A stretch of 64,000 nt of DNA, taken from NCBI GenBank assembly GCA_900470805.1, contig UCCA01000009.1:1-64000 (forward strand). The letters run 5' to 3'. Each line of letters opens with the position of its first letter. Position 1 is the stretch's first letter. Of this stretch, positions 44,972-54,111 are shown piece by piece. Made by a program: the position numbers and the translations under genes. Under the pieces are notes generated by a model. That model saw only the letters and a program-made list of their open reading frames with translations, did not search any database and was not told the DNA's origin. This DNA is from Hyphomicrobiales bacterium. Lineage in GTDB: Bacteria; Pseudomonadota; Alphaproteobacteria; Rhizobiales; Rhizobiaceae.

Positions 44972-46810
44972 CTACGCCCGCTCCAGCACGTAACTGCCCG
45001 GCGCTTCCTCGAGCGCGTTGAGCGCATCGCCGCCGGGCTTGCGTGATGGTACCCGCTTGCCGTCCTTGGCTTCGATCCAGGCCTGCCAGTGCGGCCACCA
45101 GGACCCTGCGGTTTCCTCGGCGGTGGTCAGCCAGTCCTCATATTCGCCTTTGGCCGCGGCGCCGGTCCAGAACTGGTACTTCTTCTTGTCGGGCGGATTG
45201 ACGACGCCGGCGATATGGCCGGAGCCTGCGAGCACGAAATCCACCTTGCCGCCGAAGAACCGGCTGCCGAGGAACACGGACTTCGCCGGCGCGATATGGT
45301 CCTCGCGCGTGGCGAGATTGTAGATCGGGATACGCACGCTCTTCAGCGACACCGTCTGGCCATCGAGCACCATCTCGCCCTTGGTCAGCGCGTTTTTGAG
45401 GTAGCAGTTGCGCAGGTAGAAGGCGTGGTTGGCGGCGGCCATCCGGGTCGAATCGGCGTTCCAGAACAGCAGGTCGAAGGGCATCGGCTCCTGGCCCTTC
45501 AGGTAGTTGTTGACGACATAGGGCCAGATCAGCTCGGATGCGCGCAGCATGTTGAAGGCGGTCGCCATCTTCGAGCCGTCGAGATAGCCCGTTACGTCCA
45601 TGTAGCTTTCAAGCCGCGCCAACTGCTCCTCGTCGACGAACACCTTGAGATCGCCGGCATGGGTGAAGTCGACCTGCGTGGTGAACAGCGTCGCCGAGCG
45701 GATGCGCTTGTTCTTCTCATTGGCGTGCAGGGCGAGCGTTGCCGAGAGCAGCGTGCCGCCGACGCAGTAGCCGATCGCGTTGACCTCCTTCTCGTCGGTG
45801 GCCTTCTCGATCGTGTCGAGCGCGAAATCGATCCCTTCGCGGGCATAGGCTGCCCAGTCCTTGGCTGCGTGGCGGGCGTCGGGGTTGACCCAGGAGATGA
45901 CGAACACCGTCTGTCCCTGCTCGACGCACCATTTGATAAAGCTCTTCTGCGGATTGAGGTCGAGGATGTAGAACTTGTTGATCCACGGCGGGCAGATGAG
46001 GAGAGGGCGCTTCAGCACCGTTTCCGTCGCCGGTTCGTACTGGATGATCTGGCAGATCTCGTTCTGCGCGATCACCTTGCCCGGCGTCAGCGCCATGTCG
46101 CGGCCGACGGCGAATTTCGTCATGTCGGTCTGGCGGAGCTTCAGGTCGCCATGGCCGGCCATGATGTCCTCGGTCAGCATCTTCATGCCGCGCACAAGGT
46201 TCTCACCGCTGCTCGCTATCGTCTCGCGATAAAGCTGCGGATTGGTGGCGATGAAATTGGTCGGCGAGATCGCGGCGGTGATCTGTTTGACGTAGAAATT
46301 CGCCTTCTGCCGGGTGTGCTCGTCGAGCCCCTCGGTCTCGGTGACCAGCTTTTCCGCCCAGTCGGAGGTGATGAAATAGGCCTGCTTCAGGAACTCGAAG
46401 AACGGGTTCTTCTCCCAGTCATGGTCGGCGAAGCGTTTGTCCTTGCGCTCCGGCTCCGGTTCGGGCGATTCGCCCTGCATGCGCTGCATCGAGCGCATCC
46501 ACACGCCGAAGAAGCTGGTCATCAGCTTGGTCTGCGCATCGAAGGCGCGGCGCGGGTCGGAAATCCAGTATTCGCTGACCTTGGAGAGAGTCTTGACCAT
46601 GTCGGTCATCGGGTCGGCCGGGTTGTCGCGGATTTCGCCGCTCTCGCGCGGGGCGAGCCAGGCGGACGCTGCCTTGCCGAGGTTCTCAAGGGCGCGGGCG
46701 ACGTTCATCGCCATCGTTTCCGGGTCCTTCAGCAGGAACGGGTCGAATTCCCTGGCATCGAACTCCGGGGCATTGGCCTTGTCGCCGGTCTCCTGCTTGC
46801 TGTCGGTCAC
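44972..46810 (-). CDS. phaC: Class I poly(3-hydroxyalkanoate) synthase
   Basis: The 612-residue enzyme polymerises hydroxyacyl-CoA into PHA granules. It has the class I length, the N-terminal extension, and the lipase-like box GYCVGGT with the catalytic Cys349. The core VFVISWVNPD and the C-terminal GSGHIAGVVNPP with the catalytic histidine are also present. The start is GTG, with GGAGGAA 5 bp upstream. phaA and phaB are not nearby, as usual in rhizobia. It is divergent from the lipoprotein gene across 152 bp. Confidence 0.95.
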   Translation of the reverse strand: MTDSKQETGDKANAPEFDAREFDPFLLKDPETMAMNVARALENLGKAASAWLAPRESGEIRDNPADPMTDMVKTLSKVSEYWISDPRRAFDAQTKLMTSFFGVWMRSMQRMQGESPEPEPERKDKRFADHDWEKNPFFEFLKQAYFITSDWAEKLVTETEGLDEHTRQKANFYVKQITAAISPTNFIATNPQLYRETIASSGENLVRGMKMLTEDIMAGHGDLKLRQTDMTKFAVGRDMALTPGKVIAQNEICQIIQYEPATETVLKRPLLICPPWINKFYILDLNPQKSFIKWCVEQGQTVFVISWVNPDARHAAKDWAAYAREGIDFALDTIEKATDEKEVNAIGYCVGGTLLSATLALHANEKNKRIRSATLFTTQVDFTHAGDLKVFVDEEQLARLESYMDVTGYLDGSKMATAFNMLRASELIWPYVVNNYLKGQEPMPFDLLFWNADSTRMAAANHAFYLRNCYLKNALTKGEMVLDGQTVSLKSVRIPIYNLATREDHIAPAKSVFLGSRFFGGKVDFVLAGSGHIAGVVNPPDKKKYQFWTGAAAKGEYEDWLTTAEETAGSWWPHWQAWIEAKDGKRVPSRKPGGDALNALEEAPGSYVLERA

Positions 46811-46962
46811 GCGGTTCCTCCGGCGGCAGCATGTTTCTCCAAATCAAGTTGTAACCGGTGCGATCAAGAAAACAAGTTCTGCCAAGCCCGCTTCATGCTA
46901 TTGCTTTGTTCGGACGTCGAATTTAACAAGTCGATGCAGCTTAAGGATCTGGAACCTCCGGC

Positions 46963-47379
46963 ATGACCAAAACAGGCATTCGCACCATCGCAAACGTGAC
47001 CCGCATCGCGCTGATCGGCGCCGCCGCGGCCATGGCGCTTGCCGGATGCATGCGTACGCCGCAGGAAAAGGCCGACTTCGCCGCCAGACGCGCAGCACCC
47101 ACCGCCGTGGTCATGGACGCCACCAAGGGCGAGGCGCCGACCGAGGGCGGCCTGTCGCACTCGCGTGACGGCTATCCGGGCTTCGGGGCGCCGCTGACGG
47201 CCGCCAACGTGCAGATGAACGACGAAGAGGCCGCCGGTCTGCAGCAGAAGCTGACGGCGCTGAGCAATCGTCGCAAGGCCGGCACGATTTCCGAGGCCGA
47301 GTACCAGCGCCGGGTGGCGGAATACCGCAAGCTCGCCGCCGATCACGGCCAAGAGACGCTGTCCGAAATCACCAAATAA
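46963..47379 (+). CDS. Small putative lipoprotein
   Basis: The 138-residue protein has a type II signal with the lipobox LAGC (Cys29), so it is probably lipid-anchored. The mature part is polar with a C-terminal helix rich in Arg/Lys/Glu (LTALSNRRKAGTISEAEYQRRVAEYRKLA), a SHOCT-like short helix pattern. Not recognised as a named family. It lies between phaC (divergent) and alaC. Confidence 0.8.
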   Translation: MTKTGIRTIANVTRIALIGAAAAMALAGCMRTPQEKADFAARRAAPTAVVMDATKGEAPTEGGLSHSRDGYPGFGAPLTAANVQMNDEEAAGLQQKLTALSNRRKAGTISEAEYQRRVAEYRKLAADHGQETLSEITK

Positions 47380-47605
47380 GCCCTTGCCTTCTCGGGCGTT
47401 TGGAAGCAAAGCCTTCCTGAAGTAGCGGAAGATGAAATTTTCCTGATAATGCTTGAGCCTGCCCGGCGTTCGTCAAAGAATCGCCGTGCGCTGAAAGTCT
47501 GATGAATACGGCGTTGGCGATTCTGAAGTTCGTATCGCCAGTTGCCGGGAGTTAGGACGAACTTCGATTGGCGGTCATGGTGGCCGCGTTTCCGTGGGGA
47601 AAGAA

Positions 47606-48826
47606 ATGGAAGAGTTTCACAAAGTCCGGCGTTTGCCGCCTTATGTTTTCGAACAGGTCAACCGTTTGAAAGCAAGCGCGCGAGCGGGTGGAGCCGATAT
47701 CATCGATCTCGGCATGGGAAACCCTGACCTGCCGACACCCAAGGCGATTGTCGACAAGCTGTGCGAAGTGGTCCAGGATCCGCGCACCCATCGCTATTCC
47801 TCGTCCAAGGGCATTCCCGGCCTGCGCCGCGCCCAGGCCGCATACTATGCCCGCCGCTTCGGCGTGAAGCTCAACCCGGATACGCAGGTCGTCGCGACGC
47901 TCGGCTCCAAGGAGGGCTTCGCCAACATGGCGCAGGCGATCACCGCCCCCGGCGACGTCATCCTCTGCCCGAACCCGACCTATCCGATCCACGCCTTCGG
48001 CTTCCTGATGGCTGGCGGCGTGATCCGCTCGATGTCGGTCGAGCCGGATGAGAGCTTCTTCCCGCCGCTGGAGCGCGCGGTGAAGCATTCGATCCCCAAG
48101 CCGATCGCGCTGATCCTCAACTACCCCTCGAACCCGACGGCCTACGTCGCGACGCTCGATTTCTACAAGGACGTCATCGCATTCGCCAAGAAGCACGACA
48201 TCATCGTGCTTTCGGATCTCGCCTATTCGGAAATCTACTTCGACGACAACGCCCCGCCGCCGTCCGTTCTGGAAGTGCCGGGCGCCATGGACGTCTGCGT
48301 CGAGTTCACCTCGATGTCGAAGACCTTCTCCATGCCCGGCTGGCGCATGGGCTTTGCCGTCGGCAACGAGCGCCTGATTGCCGCCCTGACGCGCGTCAAG
48401 TCATACCTCGATTACGGCGCGTTCACGCCGATCCAGGTGGCGGCGACGCATGCGCTGAATGGCGACGGCACCGATATTGCCGAGGTCCGCAGCGTCTACA
48501 AGCGCCGCCGCGACGTGATGGTCGATACCTTCGGCAAGGCCGGCTTCGACGTGCCGCCGCCGGCTGCCACGATGTTTGCCTGGGCGAAGATCCCGGAGAA
48601 GTTCCGCCATCTCGGCTCGCTCGAGTTCTCCAAGCTGCTGGTCGAGAAGGCCGACGTTGCCGTCGCACCCGGCATCGGTTTCGGCGAGATGGGCGACGAT
48701 TACGTCCGCCTCGCGCTGGTCGAGAACGAGCACCGCATCCGTCAAGCGGCGCGCAACATCAAGAAGTTCTTGTCGACGGCCGACGAAACGATGCACAACG
48801 TCGTCTCGCTGAACGCTCACCGTTGA
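47606..48826 (+). CDS. alaC: PLP-dependent alanine/valine-type aminotransferase (AlaC-like)
   Basis: The 406-residue class I/II aminotransferase begins with the AlaC-like FHKVRRLPPYVFEQVNRLK and IIDLGMGNPDLPTP. PLP lysine is Lys239 in SMSKTFSMPGWRMGF. AlaC-type enzymes make alanine from pyruvate using glutamate; related LL-diaminopimelate aminotransferases share the fold, so the substrate is inferred. The ATG at 47606 lies just behind GGGGAAAG; the GTG at 47594 would add four residues. It is 68 bp upstream of hom and probably co-transcribed. Confidence 0.88.
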   Translation: MEEFHKVRRLPPYVFEQVNRLKASARAGGADIIDLGMGNPDLPTPKAIVDKLCEVVQDPRTHRYSSSKGIPGLRRAQAAYYARRFGVKLNPDTQVVATLGSKEGFANMAQAITAPGDVILCPNPTYPIHAFGFLMAGGVIRSMSVEPDESFFPPLERAVKHSIPKPIALILNYPSNPTAYVATLDFYKDVIAFAKKHDIIVLSDLAYSEIYFDDNAPPPSVLEVPGAMDVCVEFTSMSKTFSMPGWRMGFAVGNERLIAALTRVKSYLDYGAFTPIQVAATHALNGDGTDIAEVRSVYKRRRDVMVDTFGKAGFDVPPPAATMFAWAKIPEKFRHLGSLEFSKLLVEKADVAVAPGIGFGEMGDDYVRLALVENEHRIRQAARNIKKFLSTADETMHNVVSLNAHR

Positions 48827-48894
48827 TATAATTCAATCTCTCGACGGCAGCCGCTGCGGCGGCTGCCTCTCATGACATATTTCAGGATCGATCC

Positions 48895-50217
48895 ATGGCA
48901 GATGCCCTTAAAATCGGCGTTGCGGGCTTGGGTACCGTTGGTGCTTCTCTCGTTCGTATCATTCAGCAGCGCAGCGACGTGCTGGCCGCGACATGCGGCC
49001 GGCCGATCCTGATTACCGGCGTTTCCGCCCGCGACAAGACCCGCGACCGCGGTATCGACGTCGGCGGCATCGAATGGTTCGACCGGCCCGAGGATCTGGC
49101 CACCAAGGGCGACATCGACGTCTTCGTCGAACTCATCGGCGGCGCCGAGGGCCCGGCCAATGTTGCCGTGCACGCGGCGCTGAACCGCGGTCTCCATGTG
49201 GTGACAGCCAACAAGGCGCTGCTTGCCTATCACGGCGTTGCGCTGGCGAAGATCGCCGAAGAGAAGGGCGCGCTGCTCAACTTCGAAGCGGCCGTTGCCG
49301 GTGGCATCCCCGTTATCAAGGCGCTGCGTGAATCGCTGACCGGCAACACGATTTCGCGCGTCTACGGCATCATGAACGGCACCTGCAACTACATCCTGAC
49401 CAAGATGGAGAAGGAAGGCCTGTCGTTCGCCGATTGCCTGAAGGAAGCCCAGCGTCTCGGTTATGCCGAAGCTGATCCGGCCTTCGACATCGAGGGCAAC
49501 GACACCGCCCACAAGCTGTCCATCCTGACGACGCTCGCCTTCGGCAACCAGATCGCCGTCGACGACATCTATCTCGAAGGCATCACCAACATCTCGATCG
49601 AGGACATCCACGCCGCCGCAGACCTCGGCTACCGCATCAAGCTCCTGGGCGTTGCCCAGCGCACTGATACCGGCATCGAGCAGCGCGTGCATCCCACCAT
49701 GGTGCCGGTTGACAGCGTCATCGCGCAGGTCGATGGCGTGACCAACGCCGTGGCGATCGAATCCGACATCCTCGGCGAGTTGCTGATGGTCGGCCCCGGC
49801 GCCGGCGGCAACGCCACGGCTTCGTCGGTGCTCGGCGACATCGCCGACATCGCCAAGAGCCGCCCGGGCGCCCAGCAGGTGCCAGTGCTCGGCCACCCCG
49901 CGATCAAGCTCGAGCCTTACCGCAAGGCGCAGATCCAGAGCCACGAGGGCGGCTATTTCATCCGCCTGACGGTCCTCGACCGCACCGGCGTCTTCGCCAG
50001 TGTCGCCACCCGCATGGCGGAAAACCACATCTCGCTGGAATCGATCGTCCAACGCTCCAAGCAGCACCTTGCCCCGTCGCACCACCAGACGATCATCCTC
50101 GTCACCCATGCGACGACAGAGGAGTCCGTGCGCAAGGCCGTCGATGCGATCAAAGCCGAGGGTTACCTCGTCGGCGAACCGCAGGTGATCCGCATCGAGC
50201 GGCCGAAGGAAGACTGA
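48895..50217 (+). CDS. hom: Homoserine dehydrogenase
   Basis: The 440-residue enzyme reduces aspartate semialdehyde to homoserine for threonine and methionine synthesis. It has an N-terminal Rossmann domain (GVAGLGTVGASLV), the catalytic region (NGTCNYILTKM, LGYAEADPAFDIEGNDTAHK) and a C-terminal ACT domain (about 355-430) for threonine feedback. Confidence 0.96.
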   Translation: MADALKIGVAGLGTVGASLVRIIQQRSDVLAATCGRPILITGVSARDKTRDRGIDVGGIEWFDRPEDLATKGDIDVFVELIGGAEGPANVAVHAALNRGLHVVTANKALLAYHGVALAKIAEEKGALLNFEAAVAGGIPVIKALRESLTGNTISRVYGIMNGTCNYILTKMEKEGLSFADCLKEAQRLGYAEADPAFDIEGNDTAHKLSILTTLAFGNQIAVDDIYLEGITNISIEDIHAAADLGYRIKLLGVAQRTDTGIEQRVHPTMVPVDSVIAQVDGVTNAVAIESDILGELLMVGPGAGGNATASSVLGDIADIAKSRPGAQQVPVLGHPAIKLEPYRKAQIQSHEGGYFIRLTVLDRTGVFASVATRMAENHISLESIVQRSKQHLAPSHHQTIILVTHATTEESVRKAVDAIKAEGYLVGEPQVIRIERPKED

Positions 50218-50279
50218 GGTTCGGTCCGGCCTTCACTCCTGTCGAACACGAGAGTGAGGGACGATGGTGCGTGCATCAA

Positions 50280-50404
50280 CCTCGCCCTCATTCCGGTGCT
50301 CGTCACAGGAATCCAGCCAGCCCAAGTCCTTGGGCTGAAAGGAGTCTTCTAACGACGCGGACGCGCCGTTGCTGGATCCCCGCCACAAGGGCGAGGATGA
50401 GGGT
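50280..50404. repeat. RIME-like palindromic intergenic repeat, copy 2
   Basis: It fills most of the 308-bp gap between hom and recJ. Ends are inverted (CCTCGCCCTCAT at the left and GCGAGGATGAGG at the right), internal arms CAGGAATCCAGC and GCTGGATCC pair, and a small hairpin AGCCCAAG/CTTGGGCT sits inside. Shared blocks with 39223-39384 define the family. Confidence 0.8.
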
Positions 50405-50525
50405 TGAATTCGAGTCACCGTCCGGTGATCTATTCTGTGGGCGGCGGGGCGCGAACGCACTCCGCCGTCTTTCGTTTGGCCTCTCGGCTCTGTAGAACCG
50501 CCTGATAGTGGCAGCGGAGTGTGAC

Positions 50526-52331
50526 ATGGTGGATATTCCGGCCGATCCGGTACAGCGCGCCTTTCTGGGCGTGGAAAAATCCGTGCTCGACAACCGCTGG
50601 ATTTCGCGGCTGGACCAGGCCGGCCAAAACCGGGCGCTTGCCATGTCGCAAATGCACGGCCTGCCGGATCTGATCACCCGCGTGCTTGCCGGCCGCGGCG
50701 TGACCGTCGATGAAGCCGTCGAGTTCCTCGATCCGACCCTGCGCAGCCTGATGCCCGATCCCTACAAGCTGACGGACTGCGAGAAAGCCGCCAAGCGTAT
50801 CGCAGAGGCGATCAGGACGCGCCAGCCAGTGGCGATCTTCGGCGACTACGACGTCGACGGCGCCTCGTCCTCGGCGCTGATGTACCGCTTCTTCTCGCAT
50901 TTCGGCGTAACGTCGGAAATCTACATTCCCGACCGGGTCTTCGAGGGCTATGGCCCCAATCCCGCCGCCATCGACCAGCTGATCGACAACGGCGCCAAAC
51001 TGATCGTCACCGTCGATTGCGGCTCGACCAGCCATGAGGCGCTGGCGGCCGCCGCCAGGCGCGATATCGACGTCGTCGTCATCGATCACCATCAGGTGAC
51101 ACATGATCTGCCGCCGTGCCACGCGCTGGTCAATCCGAACCGCGAGGACGATCTGTCGGGGCAGGGCCACCTCTGTGCAGCCGGCGTCGTCTTCCTCGTG
51201 CTTGTTGCAACATTGCGTCTGCTGCGGGAGGCTGGCCATCCCCAGGCGCGCAGCATCGACCTGCTGCAATGGCTGGATATCGTGGCGCTCGCCACCGTCT
51301 GCGACGTCGTTCCGCTCAAGGGGCTGAACCGCGCCTACGTCGTCAAGGGCCTGATCGCCGCCCGCCACCAGGGCAATGCCGGTCTCTCGGCACTGTTTCG
51401 CAAGGCGGGGCTGGCCGGGCCCGTCACGCCCTATCATTTCGGCTTCCTCATCGGCCCGCGCATCAATGCCGGCGGCCGCATTAGCGATGCCGCACTCGGT
51501 AGCCGGCTGCTGACGCTCGAAGATCCCAACGAGGCGGAGGCGATCGCCGAGCGTCTCGACGAGCTCAATCGCGACCGCCAGGTGATGGAAGCCCACATGC
51601 TGCAGGAGGCCGAGGCCGAGGCGCTGGCGGAGTACGGCGACGGCACCGGCGCATCGGTCATCGTTACCGCCCATGAGAAATGGCACCCCGGCATCGTCGG
51701 CCTGATCGCCGCGCGGCTGAAGGAAAAATTCAAGCGCCCGGCCTTCGCCATCGCCTTCGATCCCAACGGCAAGGGCACCGGCTCCGGCCGCTCGATCAAC
51801 GGCTTCGACATGGGCAAGATGGTGCGCGCCGCCGTCGATGAAGGCCTGCTGGTCAAGGGCGGCGGCCATGCGATGGCGGCAGGCCTCACCGTCGAGCGCG
51901 ACAAGCTCGGAAAGCTCCGTGGCTTCTTCACCGAGCGCGCCGAAAAGACCGTGGCGACGCTGGTGGCCAATGAGACGCTGAAGATCGACGGTGCCATCGG
52001 CGCCAGCGGCGCGACGATCGACCTGATCGACCGCCTCGAAACCGCGGGTCCGTACGGCTCCGGCCATTCGCAGCCGATCTTCGCCATCCCCGCGCACCGC
52101 GTCCGCGATGCCAGGATCGTCGGCGAGAAGCACGTCAAGGTAACGCTCGAGGCCATGGACAATGCCCGGCTCGACGGCATTGCCTTTCGCGCCGCCGACA
52201 GCCAGCTCGGCAACCTGCTCCTGAACTCGCGCGGCGCCAACCTGCACATCGCCGGCACGCTTGGCGACAACCACTACCAGGGCTCGCGCCGCGTTCAGCT
52301 GCGCGTCATCGACGGGGCGCCGGCGCGCTGA
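50526..52331 (+). CDS. recJ: Single-stranded-DNA-specific exonuclease RecJ
   Basis: The 601-residue protein has the DHH nuclease core: GDYDVDGASSSAL, VDCG, VIDHHQ, then the DHHA1 part with KGGGHAMAAGLT and the C-terminal OB domain. RecJ resects 5' ends in recombination and repair. The ATG at 50526 follows GCGGAG; a GTG at 50508 is in frame. The intervening gene often seen between hom and recJ in relatives is missing. Confidence 0.93.
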   Translation: MVDIPADPVQRAFLGVEKSVLDNRWISRLDQAGQNRALAMSQMHGLPDLITRVLAGRGVTVDEAVEFLDPTLRSLMPDPYKLTDCEKAAKRIAEAIRTRQPVAIFGDYDVDGASSSALMYRFFSHFGVTSEIYIPDRVFEGYGPNPAAIDQLIDNGAKLIVTVDCGSTSHEALAAAARRDIDVVVIDHHQVTHDLPPCHALVNPNREDDLSGQGHLCAAGVVFLVLVATLRLLREAGHPQARSIDLLQWLDIVALATVCDVVPLKGLNRAYVVKGLIAARHQGNAGLSALFRKAGLAGPVTPYHFGFLIGPRINAGGRISDAALGSRLLTLEDPNEAEAIAERLDELNRDRQVMEAHMLQEAEAEALAEYGDGTGASVIVTAHEKWHPGIVGLIAARLKEKFKRPAFAIAFDPNGKGTGSGRSINGFDMGKMVRAAVDEGLLVKGGGHAMAAGLTVERDKLGKLRGFFTERAEKTVATLVANETLKIDGAIGASGATIDLIDRLETAGPYGSGHSQPIFAIPAHRVRDARIVGEKHVKVTLEAMDNARLDGIAFRAADSQLGNLLLNSRGANLHIAGTLGDNHYQGSRRVQLRVIDGAPAR

Positions 52332-52518
52332 TGCGCTCTCCATCGATCGGTCGGGAGATTGATCGATATCTGGCGGATGTCAGCGACCGGTGACATTTTC
52401 GATGGGGCAATTTTTACGCCTGCCATGCTGGCCTTCTGCCTCGCACCGGTTACCATGCACCATTGCCCGGCGCGGCTTCCCGACCGCGCCAGTCCCGACA
52501 ATTGCATGGAGCATCGAT

Positions 52519-53313
52519 ATGGCGCATTCCCTCGACAGATCCCCGAACACCGATCGCCCCGGCCCGAACCAGCCGGAGCTCGGCAGCGCGGAAATCTGGC
52601 AGGCCCGCGCCGACCTTGCCGCCTGTTTCCGCATGGCCGCGCATTACGGCATGGAGGAGGGGATCTGCAATCATTTCTCGGCGCTGGTGCCCGGCTATGA
52701 CGACCTCTTCATCGTCAATCCCTACGGCTACGCTTTCCGCGAACTGACGGCCTCCAGGCTGCTGATCTGCGATTTCCACGGCAACGTCGTGGCGGGCGAG
52801 GGCCAGCCGGAGGCGACGGCGTTCTACATTCACGCGCGCATCCACAGCCGCGTGCCGCGCGCCCGTGTCGCCTTCCACACCCACATGCCCTATGCCACGG
52901 CGCTGTCGATGACCGAGGGCGATCCGCTGATCTTCGCCGGCCAGACGGCGCTGAAATTCTACGGCCGCACCGCCTACGACCGCGACTACAACGGCCTGGC
53001 GCTGGACGAGCGCGAAGGCGACCGCATTGCCGGCGCCATCGGCGATGCCGACATCGTCTTCATGAAGCATCATGGCGTCATGGTGCTGGCGCCGAATATC
53101 GCCGAGGCCTGGGACGACCTTTATTATCTCGAGCGCGCCTGCCAGGTGCAGACGCTGGCGCTGTCGACGGGCCGACAGGTGCTGCCGGTCGATCCCGCTA
53201 TCGCCGAAGCCGCCTACCGACAGATGCGCGAGGGCGATCCCGAATCGGCGCGGCTGCATCTGGAGGCGATCAAGCGCCGGCTCGATGCCGAGGAACCGGA
53301 GTACCGCGGCTGA
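52519..53313 (+). CDS. Class II aldolase/adducin family protein
   Basis: The 264-residue protein has the class II aldolase pattern: an EGICNHFSALVPG segment, FHGNVVAGEGQPEATAFYIHARIH, then AFHTHMPYATALS with the metal-binding HTH, and a third histidine in KHHGVMVL. It could be an aldolase or epimerase; the substrate is unknown. GGAG lies 8 bp before the ATG. Confidence 0.87.
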   Translation: MAHSLDRSPNTDRPGPNQPELGSAEIWQARADLAACFRMAAHYGMEEGICNHFSALVPGYDDLFIVNPYGYAFRELTASRLLICDFHGNVVAGEGQPEATAFYIHARIHSRVPRARVAFHTHMPYATALSMTEGDPLIFAGQTALKFYGRTAYDRDYNGLALDEREGDRIAGAIGDADIVFMKHHGVMVLAPNIAEAWDDLYYLERACQVQTLALSTGRQVLPVDPAIAEAAYRQMREGDPESARLHLEAIKRRLDAEEPEYRG

Positions 53314-53417
53314 GGATCGTTCGCATTTTATTAAACATGTCTGCATTCTTCCCTGGGGATGATGCATCCTTTTCCCGTTTCGGCACGTTTGTCGTTCGAA
53401 GCTGAAGGAGAACGGGC

Positions 53418-53831
53418 ATGGACAGACCAACGCGCATTGTTCTTGTTGTCGAGGACGAACCGCTCATTCGCATCAACATAGCCGACGCGCTCGAGGACGC
53501 CGGCTTTGTCGTTCTCGAGGCCGCCAGCGTTCTGGAGGCGGTCGGTCTTCTCGGCCAGAATGAAGAGGTGGCGGCGGTGTTCACAGATGTCGACATGCCC
53601 GGCGGGCTGACGGGGCTGGATCTGGCAGGAATGGTCAGCCGTTGCACGCGGCACATCGGCATCGTCGTGACGTCGGGGAGGGAGGTTTCGCCATCGGCAT
53701 TGCCTGATGAAGCGCAGTTCCTGCCGAAGCCGTATAGACTCGAGACGGCCATCCAGGCCATCGAGCAGGCAGCCTGCGGCGACAAGGAGGCGACCGGCGA
53801 AGCCGCGAGAAACTCTCGCGCGATGCCGTGA
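53418..53831 (+). CDS. Single-domain response regulator (CheY-like)
   Basis: The 137-residue protein is one receiver domain: VVEDEP acidic pair (11-14), phospho-accepting Asp57 in FTDVDMPGG, the conserved Thr/Ser in VVTSG and Lys in FLPKPY. No output domain is present. It resembles the FixJ-type-receiver single-domain regulators common in rhizobia. The ATG follows GAAGGAGAA. Its kinase is not encoded beside it. Confidence 0.9.
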   Translation: MDRPTRIVLVVEDEPLIRINIADALEDAGFVVLEAASVLEAVGLLGQNEEVAAVFTDVDMPGGLTGLDLAGMVSRCTRHIGIVVTSGREVSPSALPDEAQFLPKPYRLETAIQAIEQAACGDKEATGEAARNSRAMP

Positions 53832-53856
53832 ACTGCAATGCAATGGAGGAGAGAAG

Positions 53857-53931
53857 TGGTACGCCCTAGGGGAGTCGAACCCCTCTTCCCAGAATGAAAA
53901 TCTGGTGTCCTAACCGATAGACGAAGGGCGC
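53857..53931 (-). tRNA. tRNA-Glu (anticodon TTC), CCA encoded
   Basis: The minus strand folds as a complete tRNA: acceptor GCGCCCT with AGGGCGT, anticodon arm CCAGA-TTTTCAT-TCTGG with TTC, and T arm AGGGG-TTCGACT-CCCCT. The 3' CCA is encoded. The D arm and variable loop are normal. Confidence 0.95.
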
Positions 53932-54111
53932 TCCTTCGTGGTGGCGCCCTTATAATCAGGGGTTTTGAATCCCGCAAGCGGCAAAACGAAGAAAAATCGG
54001 GATGTGCTGATCTTTTCCCTATCTGGTTGATAGTTATCCAATATTTTCCTCCCGATCACACTGCTTCCGGCGCCGGGAGCAGCTTTCATGGGCGCTTGCG
54101 TGGCGTGGGGT

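Noticed and set aside
47477..47524. Inverted AGAATCGCC/GGCGATTCT pair upstream of alaC
   Set aside because: Nine-base arms separated by about 30 nt without a T-run; too weak alone for an attenuator or operator call.
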